Numbered from the stretch's first letter, positions 1-6,674 are shown. The stretch: DNA of 13,791 nucleotides from CAYLVJ01 sp964501525 (GCA_964501525.1 CAZCSI010000015.1:1-13791); one strand, 5' to 3'. Notes: generated from the sequence alone by a model not told the origin. A program made the numbers and translations.

Positions 1-2
1 GC

Positions 3-83
3 ATCAGACAAGGAGAAAACACCGGGGCGGCTGAATGTCAATTGACGGCAGGAATTATTTGGTTTAAATTTAAATTAGAATGA
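3..83 (+). CDS. C-terminal tail of an upstream gene of unknown function (partial)
   Basis: Reading frame 3 is open from the window edge to a TGA at 81-83, and that TGA overlaps the ATG of the next gene as ATGA. This is the usual sign of translational coupling within an operon. Only 26 residues are visible, ending in GIIWFKFKLE. A short, hydrophobic, beta-like C-terminus next to a pilus-assembly ATPase would fit a pilin-like or pilus-accessory protein, but that rests on position only. The family cannot be identified from so little sequence. Frame 1 is also open for 14 codons, so the call depends on the ATGA overlap. Confidence 0.4.
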   Translation: MRQGENTGAAECQLTAGIIWFKFKLE

Positions 84-1402
84 CCCAAGAATCAAGGACA
101 ACAAGAAGCGCCCGGATAAGGGGAGAGTTGGCTGTGCCCTTGGAAAAAGAGAAGGAGGTCAAAAGCGCCAACCACCTTTTTGCTTATCAGGAGATTATAG
201 GAAAGAACCTGGAAGCTTCTCTCACAGAGCTGCTGCAGACCATACTGGCCGGAGCCGTAAACCTCAACGCTTCCGATATCCACTTTGAGCCTCAGGAAGA
301 CAGAGTGCGGCTGAGAGTAAGGGTGGACGGAGTGCTGCAGGATATTCTGGACCTGGAAACAAATGTTTACAAGAAAATTCTGTCCCGTATAAAACTATTG
401 GCGGGGCTCAAGCTCAACATATCGGATCGACCACAAGACGGTCGATTTTCCATTTTAATGCAGGGCAGAGGACTGGAGGTGGAGATAAGAACCTCGGCTC
501 TGCCGGCCGAGTACGGAGAGTCGGTGGTGATGAGAATCCTCAACCCCGAATCCCTCAAAGACCTGGAGCAGCTGGGGCTGCGCAAAGATTTGCTGGAAAA
601 GGTCAGAGAGGAGATTAAAAAGCCGAACGGGATGATAATAGCCACCGGGCCCACCGGGTGCGGGAAAACAACCACTCTTTACGCTTTTTGCAAAAAATTA
701 TCCAGCCCCGAGATAAAAATAATCACCATCGAAGACCCGATAGAGTACCACCTGGAAGGTTTGTCCCAGACCCAGGTTGACCCCAAGAAAGGGTATGATT
801 TCGCCTCCGGACTGCGTTCCATAGTCAGACAGGACCCGGATGTTATTCTGGTGGGCGAGGTAAGAGACCAGCAGACGGTGGATATTGCGCTTCAGGCAGC
901 GTTGACCGGCCACCTGGTTCTGACAACCCTGCACACCAATGACGCGGCCGGCGTAGTAGCCCGGCTGATATCGTTGGAAGGAAAAGTGGCCAACATCGGC
1001 CCGGCTTTGAACATGGTGGTAGGCCAGAGGCTGGCAAGAAAAGTGTGCAGTGACTGCAAAAAGATGAGAAAACCAAACGCGGAAGAGCTGACTGAGATTA
1101 AAGAGCAGGTATCCGCACTGCCGGACTCCCTTAAAGAATACAAAAAACAGAAGATAGAGAAGATAGCTCAAGCGGTGGGGTGTGAAAAATGCAATAAAAC
1201 CGGGTACCGGGGCAGAACCGGGATTTTTGAGCTGTTTCTGATGGACGAGGAGATAGAGGAGCTGATACAGGAAAAACCATCCATCGCCAAGCTGAGAAGG
1301 GTGGCCCGGGGAAAAGGTATGACCACCATGAAGCAGGACGGGATATTAAAGGTTTTAAAAGGAGAAACCACGCTGGAAGAGGTTAAAAGAATAGCCGGTT
1401 AG
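80..1402 (+). CDS. pilB: PilB/GspE-family type IV pilus (type II secretion) assembly ATPase
   Basis: A 440-residue cytoplasmic hexameric ATPase of the secretion superfamily that powers pilus extension or pseudopilus assembly. The N2-like domain (about residues 45-160) contains SDIHFEP. The core has Walker A GPTGCGKTT at 190-198, the Asp box EDPIEY at 218-223, Walker B DPDVILVGEVRD at 252-263 and the His box LTGHLVLTTLHTND at 275-288. The tetracysteine zinc site (C323, C326, C368, C371) marks PilB/GspE and argues against the retraction ATPase PilT. Typical PilB proteins are about 560 residues; this one lacks the N-terminal MshEN/N1 domain and has only about 45 polar residues before N2. No Shine-Dalgarno precedes the ATG. 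It overlaps the upstream ORF by ATGA, and a weak promoter (TTGACG 42-47, TAAATT 65-70) lies just upstream. PilB versus GspE cannot be decided without the pilin and platform genes. Confidence 0.93.
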   Translation: MTQESRTTRSARIRGELAVPLEKEKEVKSANHLFAYQEIIGKNLEASLTELLQTILAGAVNLNASDIHFEPQEDRVRLRVRVDGVLQDILDLETNVYKKILSRIKLLAGLKLNISDRPQDGRFSILMQGRGLEVEIRTSALPAEYGESVVMRILNPESLKDLEQLGLRKDLLEKVREEIKKPNGMIIATGPTGCGKTTTLYAFCKKLSSPEIKIITIEDPIEYHLEGLSQTQVDPKKGYDFASGLRSIVRQDPDVILVGEVRDQQTVDIALQAALTGHLVLTTLHTNDAAGVVARLISLEGKVANIGPALNMVVGQRLARKVCSDCKKMRKPNAEELTEIKEQVSALPDSLKEYKKQKIEKIAQAVGCEKCNKTGYRGRTGIFELFLMDEEIEELIQEKPSIAKLRRVARGKGMTTMKQDGILKVLKGETTLEEVKRIAG

Positions 1403-1459
1403 AACCTGACTGGAACTTGATTGAGGCTGATATAAGGGAAAAGGTAGAAAAAAGGAAAT

Positions 1460-1634
1460 AAAAAAAACAGGGTTGGGGTTGGGGGCCAAAAAGATGCTTT
1501 TAAAGTCAGGACCTCTCCGAGGTGTAGCCGAGCCCAAACCAAGCTACCCATCTGCAAGAACTCCCTCACCCCCAACCTCAACCCTGCTTTGATGTTTGTT
1601 TCTTTAAATTTTTCAAGCTTTAATCACCTGCTTT
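1460..1634 (-). ncRNA. Candidate structured non-coding RNA of unknown family, about 175 nt
   Basis: Seen: on the minus strand a perfect promoter (-35 TTGACA, -10 TATAAT, spacer 17) predicts a start near 1634. Transcription would run through an AT-rich leader of about 48 nt and then an 18-nt arm (1586-1569). That arm pairs with 1485-1468 over 17 of 18 positions, with one A-C mismatch at 1578/1476. T8 follows immediately (complement of 1460-1467), giving a natural Rho-independent end. The stem encloses 83 nt with further pairing: an AGATG/CATCT helix, a GTAGC/GCTAC hairpin and an ACCTC-GGA-GAGGT hairpin. No convincing protein is encoded. The size resembles 6S RNA, but the multibranched interior does not look like the 6S rod, and I recognise no family. 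The leader carries AGGTGAT, an SD-like heptamer, six bases before a 12-codon TTG ORF that ends inside the 5' arm. The transcript lies in the pilB-ruvB gap and is antisense to neither gene body. Confidence 0.68.
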
Positions 1635-1640
1635 ACTACA

Positions 1641-1669
1641 ATTATACTAAGGATATTAAAAAATGTCAA
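1641..1669 (-). promoter_or_regulatory. Perfect consensus housekeeping promoter for the candidate ncRNA
   Basis: The minus strand reads TTGACA at 1669-1664, a 17-base spacer, then TATAAT at 1646-1641, a full match to the sigma70-type consensus with ideal spacing. The predicted start is about 1634. The -35 box lies inside the first codons of ruvB on the opposite strand (ATG at 1663), so polymerase here would compete with ruvB transcription and initiation. Confidence 0.75.
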
Positions 1670-2688
1670 GGGAGAAAAGAATAACTACACCCCGATACAC
1701 AGAGGAGGACCAGATTCTGGACCTCACTTTAAGGCCCAAAACCTGGAAAGGGTTTATAGGCCAGTCAAGAATCAAGAAAAACCTGAAAATAATCATTGAG
1801 GCCAGCCAAAAAAGAGGTGAGCCGTGCTGCGAACACCTTCTTTTCTACGGCAACTCGGGGCTGGGAAAAACAACCCTGGCCCATATTGTGGCCAACGAAC
1901 TTGACACCAACCTGAGGGTGATATCGGGAACAACGGTCAAAAGAGTCGGAGATTTAGCAGCCATCCTTTCCAACCTCGGACAGGGGGATGTTCTTTTTAT
2001 AGACGAGGTGCACAGGATTCACAAAATGATAGAGGAGTTTCTTTACCCGGCTATGGAAGATTACAAGCTGAACCTGATTCTGGGCAAAGGCCCCATGGCC
2101 AAAACCATGGAGCTGAACCTCCCGCGCTTTACTTTGATAGGGGCGACCACCAAAGTGGGGCGGCTTTCCACTCCTTTACGCAACAGGTTCGGAGCTATTT
2201 TCCAGCTCAATTTTTATAACCACGAGGAGATGAGAAAAATAGTGAACCGCTCTTCTAAAATACTGGGGGTGGAGCTCAAAGAAGAAGCAGACAGCATAAT
2301 CGCCCAAAGGGCCCGGTTCACACCCCGGGTCGCGAACCGTCTTTTAAAAAGAGTAAGGGACTGGGCCCAGGTAGAGGCGGACGGTGTTGTAACCCAGTCG
2401 GTGGTGGAAAAAGCGTTAAACTTTTTGGAGATCGATGAAAAGGGGCTGGAAAAAGGAGATAGAAGAGTTCTGATGACTCTGATTGAAAAGTTTCAAGGCG
2501 GACCGGCCGGGCTGCAGGCTATCTCTGCCGCCTCGTCTGAAGAGGAGGAAACCATTTTGGACATTTACGAACCCTACCTGATGCGCCTTGGTTTTGTGCA
2601 CCGCACTCCGCAGGGAAGGGTGGCCACAAAGCTGGCTTACGAGCATCTCGGCATAGAGCCGGACCCGGGCCAGGGAAAACTTATTTAG
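1663..2688 (+). CDS. ruvB: Holliday junction branch migration helicase RuvB
   Basis: A 341-residue AAA+ motor that with RuvA drives branch migration of Holliday junctions. The family is clear along the whole length: LRPKTWKGFIGQ near the N-terminus, Walker A GNSGLGKTT at residues 63-71 (the usual form is GPPGLGKTT), Walker B with DEVH at 114-117 followed by EFLYPAMEDY, TPLRNRFG in the arginine-finger/sensor region, TPRVANRLLKRVRDW, and the winged-helix tail GGPAGL to RTPQGRVAT. Length matches the family (about 335-345). AAGGA at 1649-1653 gives a modest ribosome binding site nine bases before the ATG. The -35 of the opposite-strand ncRNA promoter overlaps the first codons. ruvA is not in the window, and ruvC lies 2.3 kb downstream with two unrelated genes between. 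Confidence 0.97.
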   Translation: MSREKRITTPRYTEEDQILDLTLRPKTWKGFIGQSRIKKNLKIIIEASQKRGEPCCEHLLFYGNSGLGKTTLAHIVANELDTNLRVISGTTVKRVGDLAAILSNLGQGDVLFIDEVHRIHKMIEEFLYPAMEDYKLNLILGKGPMAKTMELNLPRFTLIGATTKVGRLSTPLRNRFGAIFQLNFYNHEEMRKIVNRSSKILGVELKEEADSIIAQRARFTPRVANRLLKRVRDWAQVEADGVVTQSVVEKALNFLEIDEKGLEKGDRRVLMTLIEKFQGGPAGLQAISAASSEEEETILDIYEPYLMRLGFVHRTPQGRVATKLAYEHLGIEPDPGQGKLI

Positions 2689-2778
2689 GACAACACCGGC
2701 AACAGAGCGCCCGGGCAGGCTGCAAAAAGCTGACCTGTAAAAACCAACCTACAAAAACCTGAGAACTGTCAATTTAAG

Positions 2779-3498
2779 GTGTTTGGCAAAAACAAGTTGA
2801 AAACACTGCTGTTGGCACCCCTGCTGGCGCCGTTGTTGCTGTTTCCTCTTTCCTGCCCGGCTGAAAATGCTGAAAATAAAACCGTGATTATCAACGAGAT
2901 AGCCTGGATGGGTACAGAGCAGAGCCACTATGACGAATGGATAGAGTTAAAGAATATTACCGAGCGGACAATCGATATCACCGGCTGGCGGCTGCAAGCC
3001 GAGGACGGCTCCCCGGTTATAGGGCTGGCTGGAGAAATAGCCCCCCAGGGCTTTTTTATTTTAGAAAGAACCGACGACAACACCCTGCCCCAGATAAAAG
3101 CGGATATGATATACACCGGCGCTCTGAGCAACAAAGGGGAGAGGATAAAGCTGACAGATAATAAGAAAGTAACCGTAGATATTGTGGAGGCCGGAGAAAA
3201 GTGGCCGGCCGGAGACAACCAAAACAAAAGAACCATGGAAAGAAAGCAGACGGATATCTCCGGCCAGCCGGCACAATGGCAGTCAAGCCGAAACCCGGGC
3301 GGAACCCCCAAAGCTGAGAACAGCGGGGGGTTCAAGCTGGAAAAGGTGGAGGCAGGCGGACGGCCCCGTATTTTAGGACCGGAAGCTTATTACAGGCCGG
3401 CCAATAAAAGATTCAGCCGGACCCTGCTGGCCGGAACGTCCCTGGCTTTGCTTTGCAGCGGGTTAGCCGTTATAATAAGAAGGAGGCTATTCAGCTAA
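2779..3498 (+). CDS. Secreted, membrane-anchored lamin tail domain (LTD) protein
   Basis: A 239-residue envelope protein with a GTG start. Residues 1-28 form a signal peptide: basic FGKNKLK, then a leucine-rich core, with a possible signal peptidase site after CPA. Residues 35-175 match a lamin tail domain as found in CPR proteins: VIINEIAWMGT, DEWIELKN, DITGWRLQ, GFFILER, then WPAGDNQNKRTMERK and SSRNPGGTP. Residues 214-233 form a C-terminal transmembrane helix ending in RRRLFS, so the LTD would sit outside the cytoplasmic membrane. The tail resembles sorting signals (helix plus arginines), but there is no LPXTG and no clear lipobox before C26. LTDs are immunoglobulin-like folds often joined to nucleases or surface proteins; no catalytic domain is present here and the ligand is unknown. 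AAGG sits right against the GTG, so the start is uncertain, though an in-frame TGA at 2731 bounds it. Confidence 0.85.
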   Translation: MFGKNKLKTLLLAPLLAPLLLFPLSCPAENAENKTVIINEIAWMGTEQSHYDEWIELKNITERTIDITGWRLQAEDGSPVIGLAGEIAPQGFFILERTDDNTLPQIKADMIYTGALSNKGERIKLTDNKKVTVDIVEAGEKWPAGDNQNKRTMERKQTDISGQPAQWQSSRNPGGTPKAENSGGFKLEKVEAGGRPRILGPEAYYRPANKRFSRTLLAGTSLALLCSGLAVIIRRRLFS

Positions 3499-3671
3499 AA
3501 CCTGCAATCAGCCAGTCAAACTGTTAGCAGCTTCACCGGGTCGACCTGAGAGCGATAATAAGAGGCCTGCAGACGCTTGAACGGGCGCAGACAATGAAAG
3601 ATACTGAAATCGTTTAAACAGCCCGTTAACGGCCCTTGTGAAGCCGCAGATAAAAAGAGACAAAAGAGCAA

Positions 3672-4874
3672 ATGACAAACCAAAAAGAAAAAATCAAAGA
3701 GGCGCTGGCCAGGGGAGTGGACACCGTTTATCCTTCCCGGGAAAAACTCGAGCAGGAGATGAAAAAAAGAAAGCTCCGTATTTATCAGGGGTTTGACCCT
3801 TCCATGCCCAGCCTGCACCTGGGCAACCTGGTCGGAGCCTTAAAGCTGAGGCAGTTCCATGAGCTGGGCCACGAAGTGATTTTTCTGGTAGGAGATTTCA
3901 CGGGCATGATAGGAGACCCGACAGACAAGACCTCGGCCCGGCAGAGGCTGACCAGAAAAGAGGTGCTTGCCAACTGCCAAAGCTGGAAAAAACAACTGGC
4001 CCCCGTTCTTCCCTTTTCCGGCCAAAACAAAGTAAAAATGATGTTCAACAGCCATTGGCTGGATAAAATCAGTTTCAAGGAGCTGATAGAGATCGGTTCT
4101 CATTTTACGGTCCAGCAGATGATTCAGAGAGATTTTTTCCAAAGACGGCTGGAAAAAGAGCAGCCCATCTACCTGCACGAGTTCTTTTATCCTGTAGCCC
4201 AGGCCCTGGACTCCGTAAAGATGGATGTTGACCTGGAGATAGGAGGCACGGACCAGACCTTTAACATGCTGGCCGGCAGAAGTTTGATGAAAAGCATGCA
4301 GGGTAAAGAAAAGTTCGTATTGACCGCCGAACTGCTGGTGGACAAAAAGGGCAGAAAAGTAGGTAAAACAACAGGCAACGCTGTTTTTCTTGATATGCCG
4401 GCTTCCCGGATGTACGGCAGAATCATGTCTTTTCCCGATGAAACGATCATCTCCGGGCTGGAGCTGCTTACTGTTATGCCTTGGAAAGAAATAAGGAAGA
4501 TGGAAAAAGAAATAAACAAGGGGCTCAACCCCATGAAAGCCAAGAAAAGATTGGCTTTTGAGGTGGTGAAACTGGTAAAAGGAGAAAAAGAAGCCGAAAA
4601 AGCGGAAAAAGAGTTTCAAAGAGTGTTTCAGCAAGAAAAAGAACCAGAAGAGATGAAAGAGGTGAGCTTGAAACAGAAAGAGATGAGGGCAGTTGACCTT
4701 TTGGTAAAACTGAAACTCTGCTCGTCGAAAAGCGAGGCCAAAAGAATGATAAAACAAGGTGCGGTGAAGATAGACGGAGAACAAATCAAGAACTGGAAAA
4801 AGACGGTGGATATAAAAAAGGGTATGGTAGCGCAGGTGGGAAAAAGAAGGTTTGCCAGAGTTAAAAGTAGTTAA
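3672..4874 (+). CDS. tyrS: Tyrosine--tRNA ligase (TyrRS)
   Basis: A 400-residue class I aminoacyl-tRNA synthetase that charges tRNA-Tyr with tyrosine using ATP. The Rossmann core starts with YQGFDPSMPSLHLGN (residues 38-52), with HLGN at 49-52 as the HIGH motif. VGDFTGMIGDPT follows, then GGTDQTFNMLAGR for tyrosine recognition. The KMSKS loop is KVGKT at 229-233, like KFGKT in Bacillus-type TyrRS, so this is a normal variant. The C-terminal S4 RNA-binding domain covers about residues 338-395 (AVDLLVKLKLCSSKSEAKRMI), preceded by a lysine/glutamate-rich helix. Length is normal. The 173-bp leader shows no T-box signature and no strong Shine-Dalgarno; it holds a short palindrome CCGTTAACGG. A 314-residue open frame on the opposite strand is a shadow. 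Confidence 0.96.
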   Translation: MTNQKEKIKEALARGVDTVYPSREKLEQEMKKRKLRIYQGFDPSMPSLHLGNLVGALKLRQFHELGHEVIFLVGDFTGMIGDPTDKTSARQRLTRKEVLANCQSWKKQLAPVLPFSGQNKVKMMFNSHWLDKISFKELIEIGSHFTVQQMIQRDFFQRRLEKEQPIYLHEFFYPVAQALDSVKMDVDLEIGGTDQTFNMLAGRSLMKSMQGKEKFVLTAELLVDKKGRKVGKTTGNAVFLDMPASRMYGRIMSFPDETIISGLELLTVMPWKEIRKMEKEINKGLNPMKAKKRLAFEVVKLVKGEKEAEKAEKEFQRVFQQEKEPEEMKEVSLKQKEMRAVDLLVKLKLCSSKSEAKRMIKQGAVKIDGEQIKNWKKTVDIKKGMVAQVGKRRFARVKSS

Positions 4875-4998
4875 AAATCAGCCGGCCTTTAATCGCAGAC
4901 CGCTGGAGCTTTTAAGAGTTCGGGTCGGAACAGGCGCTGACCAACGGAACAAACGGTGACCAGAAACCCTGGATATTATAAATATATGAAACCTTATT

Positions 4999-5487
4999 AT
5001 GATTATTTTGGGTATTGACCCGGGCAAAGCAGACACGGGATGGGGCGTGATAAAAATAAAGAAAAAAGGCGGACGAGCAGTCAAAGAACCAAAGCTTATA
5101 GGGTACGGGACCATTAAAACAGACAAAGAGCTGGAAGACAGCGAGCGGCTGAGGTTGATTTTCAACAAAATCAATAGTTTAATAAGAGAGTTTCAGCCGA
5201 ATATGATGGCGGTTGAAACATTGTTTTTTTTTAAAAATAGAAAAACAGCTATGAGCATAGCCCAAAGCACAGGGGTGGTGCTTTTATGCGGGGCAAGAAA
5301 AAAACTGCCGGTCAGAGAGTTCACCCCGCTCCAAGCCAAAATGACTGTCACCGGGTACGGTCGGGCTAAGAAAAGCCAGGTGCAGAAAATGGTCAAGGAG
5401 CTGCTGAATATGGAAAAAATTCCCAGGCCGAGCCATGCAGCGGACGCACTGGCTATCGCCATCTGCTGCGCAAGAGAGATAAGATAG
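4999..5487 (+). CDS. ruvC: Crossover junction endodeoxyribonuclease RuvC
   Basis: A 162-residue homodimeric resolvase that nicks Holliday junctions symmetrically using two metal ions. It begins with MIILGIDPGKADTGWG, placing catalytic D7 on the first strand of the RNase H-like fold. The other catalytic positions are E73 (AVETLFFFKN), H146 and D149 (SHAADALAIAIC), the D-E-H-D set seen in Thermus-type RuvC. FTPLQAKMTVTGYGRAKKSQVQ is the family's conserved helix region. Length is normal. The ATG at 4999 gives the canonical N-terminus; an ATG at 4986 is out of frame. No Shine-Dalgarno is seen, and the upstream bases are AT-rich (TATTATAAATATATG). yebC follows after 120 bp, the common yebC-ruvC association. 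Confidence 0.97.
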   Translation: MIILGIDPGKADTGWGVIKIKKKGGRAVKEPKLIGYGTIKTDKELEDSERLRLIFNKINSLIREFQPNMMAVETLFFFKNRKTAMSIAQSTGVVLLCGARKKLPVREFTPLQAKMTVTGYGRAKKSQVQKMVKELLNMEKIPRPSHAADALAIAICCAREIR

Positions 5488-5518
5488 ACGGCCCGGTAAG
5501 GTTTTAAAGAGGGCAGGG

Positions 5519-5557
5519 TGCTTGCGAGAACGGCTCGTTGTTTGCAAGCAGTTTTAC
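5519..5557 (+). terminator. Possible terminator or structured spacer after ruvC
   Basis: TGCTTGC (5519-5525) pairs with GCAAGCA (5544-5550), with an inner CGAG/CTCG helix (5525-5528 and 5534-5537), followed by GTTTTA. This may be a weak Rho-independent terminator or attenuator between ruvC and yebC. The T tract is short. Confidence 0.35.
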
Positions 5558-5578
5558 AAAAATCGCAGTAAAATTAAA

Positions 5579-5594
5579 ACAGCCCGAGGGCTGT
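5579..5594 (+). promoter_or_regulatory. Perfect hairpin just upstream of yebC
   Basis: ACAGCC-CGAG-GGCTGT is a perfect dyad ending 13 bases before the yebC ATG, followed by a run of A. The plus strand has no T tract, so it is not a terminator for ruvC in that direction. On the minus strand the hairpin is followed by TTTTAATTTT and could stop antisense transcription. It may also control translation initiation of yebC, which lacks a Shine-Dalgarno. Confidence 0.4.
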
Positions 5595-5607
5595 AAAAAA
5601 CAACAAT

Positions 5608-6342
5608 ATGTCCGGTCACTCACATTGGCAAAATATTAGAGCTAAAAAACAGTCGGAAGACGCGCGCAAGAGCAAGATTTTTTCCAAGCTCTCGCGCTTG
5701 ATAAGCATTGCCGCCCGGGAAGGGGGAGGCCCGGAAGAGAACTTCAAACTGAGGCAGGCTATTGAAAAAGCAAAAGAGGAGGATATGCCCTCCGACACCA
5801 TTGAAAGAGCTGTCAAGCGGGGGACAGGAGAACTGGGAGGAGTGGAGTACAAAGAGATGACCCTGGAAGCCTACGGCCCGGGCAAGAGTGCAATCCTGAT
5901 CGATGTCATCACTGACAACCGCAACAGGACAGTGGCTGACATAAAGCAGCTTTTGGATAAAAAAGGAGGCAAGCTGGCAGAACCGGGTAGCGTACGCTAC
6001 CTCTTTGAAAGAAAAGGGCTTTTAAGCTTAAAGTTAGAAAAGCAGCCGGAACGCTTTCAAGACAAGGATGAGCTGGAGCTGGAGGCGATTGATGCCGGAG
6101 CCGGAGACACTGCCTGGGAAAACAGCTTTCTGGAGATCTATGTTCCTCTCAAAGACCTTGAACAGTTAAAAACCGGCTTGGACAAAAAAGGGCTGGAAAT
6201 CGAATCCTCAGCTCTGGGGTGGAAACCGAAGACAGAGATACAGGTCTCCGAAGAAGACAAAGAAAAGATAGAAAAACTTTTTGAGGGCCTGGACGAGAAC
6301 GACGACGTGCAGGAGATATACTCCAACGTCAGCTGGCAGTAA
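5608..6342 (+). CDS. yebC: YebC/TACO1-family translation factor
   Basis: A 244-residue member of the YebC/PmpR/TACO1 family. Older literature calls these DNA-binding regulators; more recent work supports a ribosome-associated role relieving stalling at difficult, proline-rich sequences. The signature start is MSGHSHWQNIRAKKQ, followed by ARKSKIFSKLSRLISIAAREGG, the helix FKLRQAIEKAKEEDMPSDTIERAVKRGTGE, and domain 2/3 regions with EAYGPGKSAILIDVITDNRNRT and KKGGKLAEPGSVRYLF. Length is typical (about 240-250). It follows ruvC and ends in a strong terminator 21 bases after the stop, so it is probably the last gene of this plus-strand run. Its leader is A-rich, has no clear Shine-Dalgarno and carries a small hairpin. 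Confidence 0.96.
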   Translation: MSGHSHWQNIRAKKQSEDARKSKIFSKLSRLISIAAREGGGPEENFKLRQAIEKAKEEDMPSDTIERAVKRGTGELGGVEYKEMTLEAYGPGKSAILIDVITDNRNRTVADIKQLLDKKGGKLAEPGSVRYLFERKGLLSLKLEKQPERFQDKDELELEAIDAGAGDTAWENSFLEIYVPLKDLEQLKTGLDKKGLEIESSALGWKPKTEIQVSEEDKEKIEKLFEGLDENDDVQEIYSNVSWQ

Positions 6343-6363
6343 AAATAACAAAACAAGGAATAC

Positions 6364-6390
6364 AAAAAGCCCGCGTGACGCGGGCTTTTT
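6364..6390. terminator. Bidirectional Rho-independent terminator between yebC and the acidic microprotein gene
   Basis: A perfect 12-bp stem, AAAAAGCCCGCG-TGA-CGCGGGCTTTTT, with a GC-rich core and T5 on either strand. It lies 21 bases past the yebC stop (+) and 12 bases past the stop of the minus-strand small ORF, so it closes both convergent units. Confidence 0.93.
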
Positions 6391-6402
6391 GAGGCTTATT
6401 CC

Positions 6403-6540
6403 TTACTCCCACCCTTCTCCAAAATCATCATCCTCGTCTTCGTCGTCCCATTCCTCCCATTCTTCTTCATCTTCGTCATCTTCCGTAAGCTCGTCCTCTT
6501 CCCCTAAAAAGTTATCGTAAGACCAAATTTCTTTTTCCAT
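6403..6540 (-). CDS. 45-residue, extremely acidic microprotein of unknown function
   Basis: A small minus-strand ORF starting MEKEIWSYDNFLGEEDEL and ending DFGEGWE. It has 27 acidic residues out of 45 (16 Glu, 11 Asp), one lysine and four tryptophans (6, 28, 31, 44). The composition alone could be chance low complexity, but the surroundings make a full gene: GAGAGG (6554-6549) is a good Shine-Dalgarno eight bases before the ATG, a perfect consensus promoter lies 135 bp upstream, and a strong terminator follows 12 bases after the TAA. No signal peptide or membrane segment is present. The leader of about 130 nt contains GGCT-GAGA-AGCC (6641-6630), a hairpin with a GNRA loop. I do not recognise a family. 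Strong acidity with spaced tryptophans would suit a DNA-mimic or an RNA polymerase- or ribosome-binding tail peptide, but that is inference only. Confidence 0.75.
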   Translation of the reverse strand: MEKEIWSYDNFLGEEDELTEDDEDEEEWEEWDDEDEDDDFGEGWE

Positions 6541-6674
6541 AGTTTTTGCCTCTCAAGACTAAACTTTTTCAGCCTCGAGAGTTGAAACCGTTTACGCCCC
6601 GACCTTTTGTATTTTAACTGTTTTGAATCGGCTTCTCAGCCAGCTTTTAAATCATATTTGTCTTTCCTTTGGCA

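Noticed and set aside
1399..1581. 60-residue minus-strand ORF across the ncRNA candidate
   Set aside because: It starts at a TTG in the stem arm, reads through the T8 terminator into a phenylalanine-rich stretch and has no recognisable family or ribosome binding site.
1468..1586. SRP (4.5S) RNA on the plus strand, because of GTCAGG ... GTAGCC around a short hairpin
   Set aside because: The apical stem is five pairs with a three-base loop instead of the short stem with a GNRR tetraloop, and the AGCA side is changed. The promoter and T tract point to the opposite strand.
3499..3671. T-box riboswitch or tRNA in the tyrS leader
   Set aside because: No T-box sequence, specifier stem, anticodon arm or T-loop motif is present, only a short CCGTTAACGG palindrome.
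3840..4784. 314-residue open frame on the minus strand opposite tyrS
   Set aside because: tyrS is certain on the other strand, and the translation is a phenylalanine/leucine/histidine-rich shadow of lysine- and glutamate-rich coding DNA.
6281..6520. Serine-rich 79-residue plus-strand frame
   Set aside because: The poly-serine run is the complement of the Glu/Asp codons of the minus-strand microprotein, and the frame runs through the yebC terminator.
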